Of a DNA stretch of 64,000 nucleotides, positions 1 through 11,354 are shown piece by piece. A program made the position numbers and the translations under genes. The DNA is from Cephalotrichum gorgonifer (taxonomy: Eukaryota; Ascomycota; Sordariomycetes; Microascales; Microascaceae). The notes under the pieces were generated by a model. The model was not told the origin of the DNA. It saw nothing but the letters and a program-made list of their open reading frames with translations, and searched no databases. The stretch is from assembly GCA_900312665.1 (NCBI GenBank), contig ONZQ02000001.1, forward strand, positions 3,554,875 to 3,618,874, written 5' to 3'. Within the stretch, counting starts at the first letter, position 1. Each line of letters starts with the position of its first letter.

Positions 1-3000
1 TCCCCGTGCCATCCCTGCTCCTCGGCCGGTAGACGATAGCATCTCGATCGAGTGGGTGGGACGCGGTCGTGCGCCTCGGACTAGCTGCGACCTCAATATA
101 CGCGCCGCCGCCCCCCGAGAGCGCCTGCGCGTTTCTGTACCGCGGGCCGCCGCCTGGCGTCGGCGTTGGCGGCATGGACATGGAGACGTGGAGCCCCGGT
201 GGGGTATACGTCCTCCTGCCCCCCGACCCGGAGCGCCGCGATGTGCCGGGTGCCGTGACGGGCAAGTCGGGGAAGGCGGCCCTCTCGACCCTAAGCTTCA
301 CCAGCTCCGACGCGAGGTTGCGGACCAGGACGGCCGAGTCCTTCTCCGCGAGAACACGTATCGTATCCAAGAGGGACTGCACCTCCCTGCTACCCAGCAC
401 ACTGCTGCCGTTTCCAAGACCCATCATGTCGGGGTCGCAGGCATCGAGGATGATGCGGACGAGGCGAAGGAGGTTGAGTCGCACGACGGCCTTCTTGTGA
501 CCGAGTCTCAGCCCGATGCCGGTGAACATCTCCGGCACCGCGAAGGATGCGGCGATGGAGGGGCTGAGGCGGAGCAGCTTCAGGAGAGGCTCTAGGAGGT
601 TGGAGTCGAACGAGTTTAGCTTGTTGGTGCTGAAGCAGGACAGGATCGTCTTCGTAAAGTCGCTTTGGAGGAGGTGGCCCTCGACGTTTGCCGTCTCTTC
701 TTGTAGCCTGCGACGAAGTTAGCCGGATTGCACACAGCCGGGGATGGGACCACCCTCTTAAGGCACGGGGTATTCGAATCCAGGAGGCACCTACCAAACA
801 AGAACTGCGTCGAGTGCAGTGACTTGCCAGTACTGGTCAGCGAGTAACGAGACGTAAAAGTCCAGCCCCTTATTCTGCCACAGATACCGACGTCCCGTCC
901 GCCCCGAGTGCGCCATGTCGCATATGATCGGCAGGACGAACTCCTTCGGCGGCCGGTCGGTCCGCATGATGCGCAGGAGCAGCGGTATTATGCCGTTCAC
1001 GGCCGCATCCTCTTGCCGCGCCTTGCTGAGGCGGCAGAGGTTGAACATGGTGTTGAGGACCTGGTTGGAGATCTCGCGGAAGTGGATCTGGCCTCTCTTC
1101 ATGGAGTAGCTGAGGAGGTCGATCAAGAACTCAATGGCATCTGCGGAGTGCAAGACTTCCAGCGTGGTCGAGAGCATGGACAGGTTCTTGATAAACTTCA
1201 GCATTGTGACCTGGTGAATCGGAGTCATGCGCCTGAGGTCCTTGAGGACGCCTAGAAATCATCATCAGTACTGGAGCTTCGGGAGGAGAGAGTTCGGCTT
1301 CGGCGACGACGACGTACTCTTCAGCACCTGCCTGTCCGCAACGACTTCTTTCACGTAGTTCTCGGCTTGGGAGAATAGGTAGAATATGTTGACGATCCTG
1401 CCCTCTATTAACTCTGACAGCTCCTTCTCATCCTCCTCGTCGAGCACTCGGTGGAGTACGAGAGCCAGAGGATAGAGGATCTTACTCCGAGAGAAGATCC
1501 TGCAAAAGTCGTTCTTGGGTGTAGGTCCCTACGATGCAAGTTAGGCCCGAGATATCAACGGATAATAGGAGAGAAGTTTACGCACCTGAAGTTCGAATAC
1601 GTTCCAGATCCCGTTAACGCTAATAAGGACCAAATCACGCGCGCTGTCGTAGTCTTCAAACAGGAACTCCACGAGGACGTTGAGACCACCGGCGCTGACA
1701 AACATTTGAAGAGTCAAGGTCGACGTCTGGTACATTTGCCGGACAAAAGCAGCCGCCTCGAGTCGGATCTCGTTGGAGTACTGCCGTGCCGCAAACTTGG
1801 TAATGATGGGAATCCCACCGACGAAGCACAGGTTCTCCTGAATCTCGACGTCGTCTAGGATAATCTAAGCCGCGGTGCCGAGTTAGATACCACTTGATCA
1901 ATCTCTCACAAAACTAATGATGCTTACCGTGTTGACGATCTTCAAAAGCTGGAGTATCATGTGCTGCCGACTCTTGACTGTGCAAGGCTCGAGAATCTCC
2001 AGAATAGGAAGCAAGCCATGCGCACTTATGATAAGATCCTTGACCTCCGAACTCTCCCACAAGAGTGCAAGCTAGTCACACCGTTAGCTTTTCCGCCCAT
2101 CGTACGGTAGTCAATCCAATCGGGGAACGGGTATGATCCGGGCCTTACCAGATCTTCGGACAAGTCGCTCAAGATATCCTCGCTTTCTGTAGTCTTCAAC
2201 GACCGTACAAGCTCCTCTACACGCTCGCACAGGCGCGCGTGCCGGTCCCGCGCAATATTGGCTTCGAGGTCCATCTCATCCCATCCAGGATCCATCGTCG
2301 CGAAGGGATCGTCTTCGTCCTCGTCGTCTCCCAACCAAGAACTGTTCGATAGCTTCGACAGCAGCATGAGACCACCATCCTCCGACCCCTTTTCGCTCTC
2401 GGCTTTCTCGGTGAGAGCCTCATCAGGTCCGAGAATGTCGGAGAAGTCCTCATCCCCTTCGTCCTCGGTGAACCTCTGTATCTCGACCGAGGACTGCGTC
2501 CTACGCATTGGACGGTCGGGTAATACTGATGGTCTCGAAGGGACTTGCCGCCGCACGCTACCAGCAGCAGTCGGAGATTGCATGGAGCGCGGTAGGCTCG
2601 TGAGGTCAGATGGGTGGAAGAGTTGTGGTGCGTCGCTTTGCCGGGGTCCCTAGTGAGTACGACGGTTAGTTTTAGGGTAGACGTGAATGGATCGTGCAAG
2701 CTGTGCTTGGCTTACTCTCCGGAGCGGAAGATTCAAATCCTTCCTAAATATGCTGTCGTCGTCTGCTTGTAGATCCGAGTACTCCTCGATTGACTCCTGG
2801 AAGGTTAGGTCTGGCCTTGGTGGCATCTCTAATCGGCTGCTAGCGTGTGATCTGTCTAGGGATGTTGGGCCAGAAGAGATGGGTGCAGTGCTTGACCTGG
2901 TAAATGTACGGGGGGCACGGCCTGAATGGGATTTTGACGGCTCCCGGGGCTGCTCAACCTTCCTGTTCAGGGGTCGTAACGTCTTCTCCTGGGCATCAAT

Positions 3001-4930
3001 ATCATCCAACGCCCCTCTCGGGACTTTGATGGTTAATAGTTCTCCTTCAAAGTCTTCGTCATAGCTCTCGGAGCCGTTGTGAAGGTCACTCGATGAGGCG
3101 AAGGCCTTCAGGCGGTCGGCCGAGAGCAAGCCGCCAAAGTTGTCTTGAGGCTTAAGATGGGGGAGGTGGAGGGCGCTGGGCGAGATGGAAGTAGCGAAGT
3201 CATCATCCCAGTTGTCGTCATCTGAAAGCAGTAGAGAGTTGATTTAGCACATGTACCGTACGCGAGAGGGAGGGGAGAGAGCGTTGCCGTACCTGCCAGT
3301 TCGGGGGATCCAAACACTTCTGGCAAGGCACGAGGCTTCGCCAAATTCAGGGGGCCCTTGGCTGGAGTGGCGTGGTTAGAGCGGTGGGCATCCGATTCCC
3401 TAAATCGTGACATGTTCTGGCCGGGTTGGAAGGGGCCACCAGACTCCGAACCCGTAGAGTTCCGAAGGGGGGCTTCCGAGGACTTGAGGGCCTTGTTCCA
3501 CTGCTTCACCTCCTCGACGGCCTGGGTGAAGTTCGCTGGAGCTTTGGAGACCCGGGGTTCGCTTCGTTGACATCCGAATATCCAAGCATGTCTGAGAAGC
3601 TTTCGCGCCGTAACGCGGAGATTTGGGTCCTTTTGGAAGCATTGCATGAGAAAGTCTCTCGCAGCCTAGTGAGGTTTATTAGCATTCCCAGAATGAGGGA
3701 GGAAGATGCCTGTTGCAGCAAAGGGGGGGCATATAACAAACCGGAGAGATGCCTTCGGGGAGCGGGGGGTGATCGTCGTTGACAATGGCGAACAAAGCCG
3801 GCATAGCAGCGAGGTTATGGTACGGAGGCTTTCCCTGGAGAAGCTCAATGACGGTGCAGCCCACGCTCCAAATATCTGACGCTGAGCTGGCACCAGACAG
3901 TTGAATGATCTCAGGGGCCATCCAGTATGGCGTCCCGACGACCTGCGCCTCCTTATCCGGACCCGTCAGGGTGCTGGTCGAGACACCGAAGTCTGCTAGC
4001 TTAACGGTTCCATCCTTTGTCGTCAAGATATTCGCGCCCTTGATATCCCTGTGGATCACACCTTGGTCGTGGAGGTACTGGAGACCTTGTAGAACCTGGG
4101 TCATGTAGACCCCAACTAGGTTTTCCGGAAACTTCCCGTATGCCTTCAGTATCGAATGGAGGGAGCCGTTTTCGCAGTACCTATAGGATGGTTTAGGTTT
4201 AGGTGGCCGTCATTCACAAGCACGTCCGCACGGATAGGATAGGCATACTCTAGGATAATATTTAGGCAGTCCGCCGACTTTACGAAGCCGATGTACTTGA
4301 CAATGTTATCGTGCTTTGGGGAGGACAGTTAGCAGTCGGTAGGAGACAATAAGAACCGGATGCGTTCTGCTTACATGTAGGTTTTTCAACAGGTCGATCT
4401 CGGACTGTATTTGAGGGTAGTTAGAACTCGGGCCCCAGTGGTGAGAGCATGGTATTATGACCACAAGAGCAGCAGATAAGGGGTGCATACCTCGATCATA
4501 CGCAGTTCACTCTTGGGCAGGTCACCCAGCTTGATCTGCTTGACGGCAACGGCCTCGCCATTTCCCCAGTTGAACGCCTTATAAACGGACCCGAAAGCCC
4601 CCTTCCCAATACATTCTCCCAGGCGCTAATGTCGCAGAAATGTGTCTGGTTAGCATTCACACTGCTTCTCGGCGCCCCGCGGATACCCCCTGCGAGCGGA
4701 TCCCTAGGGGCGTGTATCTCAGGTGGCGATAGCTTGGGTTGGGTTTGGAAAGGGGGCAAGAGACTCACGTAGTCTTTCAAGCCTGGGTCCTGCAGAGCTA
4801 GGCTCTCTCGTCCTTGTCCCTTGTCCCTCCGCGGTGTCCCGGGCTGCTTCTCGGCCCTGGGGGGCGCCAGGGCGGCCTTGCCGTTCGCATGGTAGTGGCG
4901 CTCAGCCGCCGACGAAGACGGAGGCGCCAT
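1..4930 (-). CDS. sepH: Septation-initiation-network protein kinase SepH/Cdc7 type (3' end off the window)
   Basis: Ser/Thr kinase that acts in the septation initiation network to trigger actin-ring assembly and septum formation. Exons read on the minus strand: 4930-4769, 4625-4491, 4404-4375, 4313-4249, 4180-3742, 3665-3293, 3221-2716, 2649-2149, 2071-1928, 1864-1586, 1528-1318, 1251-795, 707-<1. About 1336 residues are visible and no stop is reached. After a 54-residue basic leader comes the kinase domain: glycine loop [16 protein letters not shown] lysine, HRDIKGAN catalytic loop, DFGVST and [10 protein letters not shown] long acidic, serine-rich linker follows, then an all-helical armadillo-like C-terminal half, as in Aspergillus SepH. 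Exon 11 was ended at the GTACGT donor (phase 1) because only that keeps the frame into exon 12. The start at 4930 gives the expected short leader. Family assignment is firm; the last residues are unseen. Confidence 0.95.
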
Positions 4931-7597
4931 GGCCGACGAGGTGGCCCAATTGCGGGGCGCACGGGCAGGTAAAACGGTCGAGATATCGCGTCCTTTGTAA
5001 TTCGACCCCGTCGGACGATTATCGAGGTATAGTGGTCGGCGATGAAAAGGGGGGTCGGCTACAGCAGTGAGGTGGGTGAACGAAAAGCGGTCTCGAAAGT
5101 TGGACCCGTGGCGTCGTTCGTCAGGTATTATCGCGTGGCCTCGGGAGGAGCCACGAGCTTGGTTCTCAAGAGCCCAGGCGCTCCTGCTCCCGCTCGCGCT
5201 CCTACTCCTGTCACTACTCCTCGTGGGGAACTAGGGTCGGGTTCGGAATCGGAATGGGGTCGAGGGGGTTCGCGGGGCCGGCCAGCTGAAGTCGAGCTGC
5301 TGCGGATCGAATTCGATGGAGATCCTCCTCGGCGCCATGGATTGGGCTCGTATATCTCTCTCTTTCCCCGTCGCGTCTTTTTCTCCTTTGCCTTCTCGAT
5401 AGGCTCGGCAAAAGAGTCGAAGGAAAAGGGGAAAAAAAACAAGGCAGATCTCCTCCCGCGTACTGCTCGCTTTACCGGCGGGTCTGCCTTTAGATTCCGA
5501 GGTGGGTCGAGCGAGCTTGGATCTTTGTTGGCGGTCGAGGTGGGCAGGTGGAGTCGCACGGGCTGCCGCTGGTCTCGGCTGGGCGTGGTGGTGGTAGTGG
5601 CGGGTGGTGTTGGCGGTTGCTGGTGCTGGCGCTGGCGATCTAGAGCCACAAGCTCACCGTGAGAAGTGGTGCTGCTCAAGTCCTCCCGAAATTGGAATAC
5701 AACACAAGCTGTCGGTATTGCAAAAAAAAACAGGGGCACACCCAGCCCTACGCCGTCTTGCTTCCCTCTTTCCCGATTCCGTATCTTCTTACCTGTAATT
5801 ACTCCCAATACAAGTGGTTGGATATGAAACAGCGTGGAGCTTGAAGCCACAGAGAGTACTAGAACAAGCTAATATAGAGCCACAACCAAACCTTTGGGTA
5901 TCACATATCACAGCCAAGGGAGATGCGGGAGTGACCGAGAAAAGGGGCAAGAAGTAATAAGCAGACGTCAATAAAGGGGAGTGAGACATGGAAATTAAGA
6001 AAAGATGGTTCAGGTCGAGTAAGCGGGCGTTTCAATACCAGTATTACAAGTACGAGTACCATGATCCGCAATACCAGTAAAACCTGTAGCTGCGGTATTA
6101 CACGTATGTATCATTGAATGCAAGCAGGCTGGACGCAACGGGCGGCACGTAATGCTGCTTCTAGCTCGAAAGCATCAGCACTAACATCCAATCGAAGTAT
6201 ATACGAGTATATACCCAGAGAACAATGCTGTATCCCACAATGTCTGCTTTTACTCATACGCCTTCATGCAGAGTGAGAAAGAAGGAGAAAAAGTAATGAA
6301 TCCAAACCCCACGCCTCTGGTTACAAGCTGCCGGGTAATTATCCTCTCTGTCACCGCCATACTTCCAGTCAGAGCAACAGCGTTGGATCCTTCCCGCCTG
6401 TGTATTCCGGGACGAAGGCACCACCACAAGAACATTGAAGTATTCCAAGTGTTACAAGCAGGATACCTGCCATACTGGGGCATCTTAGAGAACACGCATC
6501 CAAGGCCCCCAAAAGCCACATTAGCGTGTCTCATTCCGAGTGTTCGAGTACAGGTAGCCAAGCCCGCCTCTCCCTGTCTCAGCTCGACATCGAAGGCGCC
6601 ACCATGCGCTAACAGACTCAATATCGATCCTTGGCTCAGCCATCAGTTCTCACATATCAAGGTCTCCTCATCTCATATTACCCGCATGCCCCCAAGTAAA
6701 CTTCCAACCACTTCCTCGTCCTTCACTCACAAGGACAAGTAGACCTCGTCACCATATCGAACACATGTAATATTTGTACTCCATACTCCGTACCCTCAAG
6801 GTCGTTCCCACGCAGTGCAAGGGGGGTAGGTCGGTCACATCCACCCCCTGCCAGTAGACTTCATAAGGCTGATAGCGCGCATAAGGCCGACGTGGGGCGA
6901 CCGGTGGGAAGCGTCTCGTCTCACGGCCTCCATGCATGCAACAGGTGGTACTTGTATGGACGCGGACCACACGACACACGTCTAACGCCCCGCTAATACA
7001 ACGCGTCGTCTCCCCTCCGCACTACCTACCCCACCGCGCGTCGCGCCATTCCACGCCCGCCCCACGTGAAACCCACGCGCGTCTTTGACAATGGGCGCCG
7101 GGACGTGACACGGGACGGGAGTCAATGCGGGAGAAGGTCAAAGGCCACAATCGGCACATCATCAATTCTTTCATTCATCGAGGAAAGCCCAACCCTCCCC
7201 GCCCAATCTTCTCATCATTCACTACCCTAGAGCACAAAGCTCCGACCCGAAATGCTAGATGAACCAGAACGCCTTGCCCGCCCTTTCCAGAAGGGACGAC
7301 CCCCTCCCACCGGCCTAAAAGACCTGGCCGTTTTCCCGAGTAAGATGAACAAAGTAGTAAAAGAAAAGAAATATACAAACAAAGGCTCTATGCCTAATCC
7401 TGAATCCCAAGGGAGCTTTTCCTCCCAGTGCCTAAACCACCGGGAGCCAGTTGTGCAAAAAGGTTGAAGAACACGAAACTATACTGTCCACTTTTCTGTG
7501 CATATCTCCGATAGAATAAAATCGTTGACCAATGAATGGCCATGATACTTGCTTCGCCTTGCCACTTTAATATACCGGTATCGGATGCTATACGGTA
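4931..7597. other. Intergenic: sepH upstream region and 3' flank of the next gene
   Basis: No supportable gene. The part next to 4931 should hold the sepH promoter and leader; it is rich in short purine and pyrimidine runs. A 240-codon open frame on the sepH strand (5850-5128) is low-complexity and reads as leader sequence. Around 6000-6200 the DNA is AT-richer with repeated TACAAGTAC/TACGAGTAC-like words, and one TACTCCGTA motif lies at 6784. Confidence 0.5.
6784..6792. repeat. TACTCCGTA dispersed 9-mer, copy 1
   Basis: Exact copy of a near-palindromic 9-mer found five times in this window, always between genes (others at 17949, 18244, 18286 and 58938). Confidence 0.6.
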
Positions 7598-9041
7598 TCA
7601 TCTGCGACGAGCGACTTCTCGCTGTCTGGCTGACCACACTGCAAACGGACTCTCCTCTTCTTCGTGCCTATTGTCGGTGTCAAGGCCTGTCGTCGAGGGA
7701 TCAACCGAATGATGATCGGGTTGGTGACGTCCGTTAGCACCACGACGCTCACTCAAGGCCGGTCGGGCGGCGCGTTCAGCGCGGTCGAGGATTGCGGCGG
7801 TCCGTTCGGCGAGTGTGGCTAGTTCGTTGATTCGTTCCGAGTCGCGCTCCGTAGCTGCGGCCCGAGCGGCAGCGCGGAGGGCGGCGGGGCCATCAATGAC
7901 CCGGGGACCGTCGGTGGCCCGGTAAGTGTCCAAATTTACTGGGTAGAGGTTGCGATGCGTTCGTCGGCCTGGTAGAGAGTAGGGAGGAATATCGTTGGGC
8001 AGTGCCGAGGGCACGGGGGGACCTCGTGACCGCATCGAGGCAATGTTGGCCCTGCGCCGCAAACACCGATCGCAAACACCACATTCATGGGAAGCCGCCG
8101 GTTCCCGCGTCTGGGAGGGGCGCTGAGTGGCCAGTGCTGAAGGCACCGCGCTCTGCGAGGTCGCGGTGGGGGTCGAGGCAAACGAAGAGCCCGCGCTCGG
8201 GGGTTGCGGGTCGGGAGTGAGGGTAGTAAGGAGAGTATCCCAGGTGCCATTCGGATCGGGGCTCATACTCCGTTCGCGATCCCCCAGCCCATCGGGAAGG
8301 CCCGCGCCATAGTCATTATTGTGAGCACTCTGGTCGAGATAGAGTTCCCAACGGTCGATTAAGCTGTCGGTGTGATCACGCAAGTTCCGAGAGGGTCCAT
8401 CCGTACTCCGACGTTCACGCCACACTCCGGGGCCTGCATCGTCCTACAAGTGGCTTTGAGTTAGGCCTCTGGGTGATGCGGGTCTCTGAGAGAGGAGGGG
8501 GGGACTATGTTACCTCAGGCCGGTCCGGCTCGATGAATAAAGATTCAGCAGGGCGGAGTAGGGTAGGGATGGGGTAAGGCGTTAAATTATCCCCTTCAGC
8601 ATTGTCCCTGCCTCGGTCCCTCAAATCGTTGACGCCACTACGGATGCTATCCAAGATAGAGCTGATGTACGAGTGCCGGGCCCAAGTTGGTCGTTCTCCC
8701 GGCTCCGTCTCAAACAGGGGAACGACGGCCATGTGACGGTCTCGGGGAGGGACTCTATCCTCATCGCTGCTGCGTTCGTTCACGTAGTTGGCGATGAATG
8801 CGGCGCGCTGACGCAGGCGAGCCCGCTCCCGCTCCGGGTCGCGGGCCAGGTCGTTGACACGCGCCCGTCTCCGAATGCTTCGGCGGGGGCCGGGAATCTT
8901 GTCCTTGCTCTTGGTCTTGACATTAGGCTCGGGGCTCGGGCTTTTCGCAACATAGAGTCTACCGTGCAAGATACGGAGATTAGCATCAATACTGCGCAGA
9001 CAAGGGCGTCGCCCACGCCGAAAAATGGAAACGAGAGGCAA
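7598..9041 (-). CDS. Unrecognised, largely disordered 457-aa protein
   Basis: Two exons, 9041-8514 and 8443-7598, joined across a 70-nt intron (donor GTAACA, acceptor TTGTAG) with the frame kept; 457 residues. I do not recognise a named family. The N-terminal half is strongly basic (RRSIRRRARVNDLARDPERE), then come a short segment RHSYISSILDSIRSGVNDL that could form a helix, a Pro/Ser/Thr-rich middle (DTLLTTLTPDPQPPS), a small CGVCDRCLRRR cysteine cluster near residue 300, and an Ala/Arg-rich helical C-terminus. No signal peptide or membrane segment is visible. The steady coding frame on both sides of a good intron argues for a real gene. The next gene upstream is divergent. The start at 9041 is the first Met of the frame; an extra 5' exon cannot be excluded. 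Confidence 0.75.
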
Positions 9042-10105
9042 GTCATAGAGGGCAGCACGAGAATGATAGCAGAGGAGTCACTGTTGAGGAGGACGGATGC
9101 CAGGGCGACCAGATACCTCGACCAAAGTTGATTTCTCTAGACGACGCTTGCAAATATGAAGGTGGATGAAGGAATGCTGAGGACGAGGACTCGATGCGCT
9201 GTGGCAATCGCGGGCGCAGCGGGCGGCCCATCACCCGGTCGGCATGGAGATAACCATGCCATCGGCGACGTAGTGCTACACGCGAGGAAAGAAGAGATGG
9301 GAGGGAGTATGCGAAGAGCGAAACTTACGGAAGGCCCATTTCGATGTGGGAAGGGCTTGGACGGGGCGGTTAGATGCAACAGGGATGCTGTAAAGGGGAT
9401 AAAAGGGACCAAGGCGTGCGATCGCGGGAAGGAGGGGAGGGTGGTGCGGATATGCAAGCCGGCAAGATGGCAGATCGCGAGGCGGGTTGGGGCGACGTGG
9501 ATCGTCGCGATGGTGTTTTTGATGGACAAGAGTGGATTAGTCTCGATGCTGTGGCTCATTCGGCGATGGATGGGACGGTGAGTTTTGCGAAAGGCGAATG
9601 ACGGCGCGAGGCGTGGGGCGGGAATGCGAATGGAGGGAACAGGACCGACAAATGATCCCTAGTCCCTGGGTGGCTGGTGTGACTAAGCATAAGTGTACCG
9701 AGAAGTAGGTTTGATTGGCCAGTGACGAGTACTAGTACCGAGCGAGGGTCATGGGTCTCTCTTGGGGCGTGGGCATATCAAAAGCATCCAATCTTCAACT
9801 CTTTATTCCTTGATGCACTGCTAAAAGGCCTTTGCCCGCCTGAAGACACTCTCTTTTCTCTTGCGTGTCGGTTTGGCTGTTTTCCGCTTACCCTTCAGTG
9901 TGTCAAGTAGCCTTTGTATTGTTTTTCCATGTGGCACAGCTTGTATATAGGTAACTCAGTCGCTCAAGACGAATAACCTGTCCCTCTCCACAGCCTCTTC
10001 CCAGGAACGAGTAGTCGGAAAGTGAGGGAAACACAACAAGACCCCCACAAGGAAGCACACCCCAGTTGGGAAGGCCATCCATCTTGATCGCCCTCCTTCT
10101 GCGCC
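9042..10105. other. Divergent intergenic region
   Basis: Shared promoter space between the minus-strand unknown gene and the plus-strand phosphoesterase. An open frame at 9559-9137 on the minus strand lacks coding character and splice support. Nothing else was recognised. Confidence 0.5.
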
Positions 10106-10978
10106 ATGTCCATCCAGATTCTCTCCGACCTTCACCTCGAGGCCCCAAAAACTTACATCTTTGAGGTTGTACCAAGAGCACCCTACCTGGCGCTCCTTGG
10201 CGATATCGGCAACACAGCACTTCACAGGGATGATTACCTTGCCTTTTTGACTCGGCAGCTCAAGCAGTTCCGCGCTGTGCTACTTGTCCCTGGGAACCAC
10301 GAACCCTACCAGTCCGACTGGGCCAAGACCCTTGTTATCCTTCGCGCATATGAAGAGAGTGTCCGCAAGGACTCATCGTTGGGAGAATTTGTCCTTCTTG
10401 ACCGCGTAGCCTTTCGTCTACCAGATATCAATGTCACTATTCTTGGGTGCAGTCTCTTTTCTTCGGTCCCCCCCGAGAGTGAAATGGCTGTCAGTGTCGG
10501 CCTCAATGACTTCTTCCAAATCCTCGACTGGGATGTTGATGCACACAACAAGATGCACAAACGAGATCTGGCGTGGCTCAACGCACAGGTTACAGACCTC
10601 GAAGAGTCTGACATCATGATCTTTACACACTGGAGTCCGTCAAGAGATGCACGTGGGATTGATGCAAGACATGCAAATAGTCCCATCATGAACGCCTTCT
10701 CGACGGAATTGTCGGGAGAGGAATGCTTTAAGAGCAGCCAGGTTAAGCTTTGGGCATTTGGCCATACACACTACAACTGCGACTTCATGCTTGAACGAGA
10801 CAGCGCACCTCCCCTAAGACTACTAGAAAACCAGAGAGGCTACTATTTTGCCCAGGCCGAGAATGTGATGGGGAGAAGACGGTCGCTATCTAGACGAAGG
10901 ATGGACGCTGCACAGTTATGTGACTATTTCGGAGTACAAGTAATATTATTGGCAGTAGGCATAGTAAATGGCTGCTAA
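10106..10978 (+). CDS. Calcineurin-like metallophosphoesterase, C-terminus probably frameshifted
   Basis: Single-exon, 290-residue member of the metallophosphoesterase superfamily; substrate unknown. The metal-binding signature is complete: SDLHLE (D8, H10), GDIG (D33), GNHE (N64, H65), FTHW (H175) and GHTHYN (H220, H222), so the catalytic core looks active. The frame then runs to NQRGYYFAQAENV (about residue 254) and continues into 36 residues that look unlike a protein end (MGRRRSLSRRRMDA...). In the -1 frame the same bases, 10867-10893, read DGEKTVAI and stop, which resembles how I recall such fungal proteins ending. A one-base loss near 10866, in life or in assembly, would explain this. 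FOL3 follows on the same strand 376 bp downstream. Confidence 0.9.
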   Translation: MSIQILSDLHLEAPKTYIFEVVPRAPYLALLGDIGNTALHRDDYLAFLTRQLKQFRAVLLVPGNHEPYQSDWAKTLVILRAYEESVRKDSSLGEFVLLDRVAFRLPDINVTILGCSLFSSVPPESEMAVSVGLNDFFQILDWDVDAHNKMHKRDLAWLNAQVTDLEESDIMIFTHWSPSRDARGIDARHANSPIMNAFSTELSGEECFKSSQVKLWAFGHTHYNCDFMLERDSAPPLRLLENQRGYYFAQAENVMGRRRSLSRRRMDAAQLCDYFGVQVILLAVGIVNGC

Positions 10979-11354
10979 CATTTTGCGGGCGAATGACCCA
11001 CTCGGCGCCGGCGCGGAGGCGTGATAGGCACAGACTTCAAGTCTCTAGCCAATTGTAAGAGGGAGAAGGTAGCATACTAACAAAATGCTCGCCAAGGTAC
11101 GGCTTGGAGCTTGCCAAACCAATGATTGTCGTCGGCCTCACACTAGAACAAGAAGCTTCCAAGACACCAAAATAGAGCCCCGACCAGTCTGATATCTTGT
11201 CGAATATAACTCCCAACAAGCTTCGGCTTGCCATCAGACGATTGAGATATCCGGCTGACATTCCCAACCTTAAAGCTCTGGCCGCCAAAACAATGGCATA
11301 AGCGCGAAGACGTATCAGCAGCTGACGGGCTTCGCCGCCGTCCACATAAGAACA
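10979..11354. other. Short intergenic region before FOL3
   Basis: Presumed terminator of the phosphoesterase and promoter of the dihydrofolate synthetase gene. No distinct element recognised. Confidence 0.4.

Noticed and set aside
1265..1317. Read-through end of sepH exon 11 ([18 protein letters not shown], stop)
   Set aside because: Ending the exon at GTACGT (1317) instead keeps phase with exon 12 and joins two conserved blocks; the GTACTG donor nearer the stop gives the wrong phase.
9137..9559. Minus-strand 140-aa frame upstream of the unknown gene
   Set aside because: No coding character, no splice partner; lies in promoter space.
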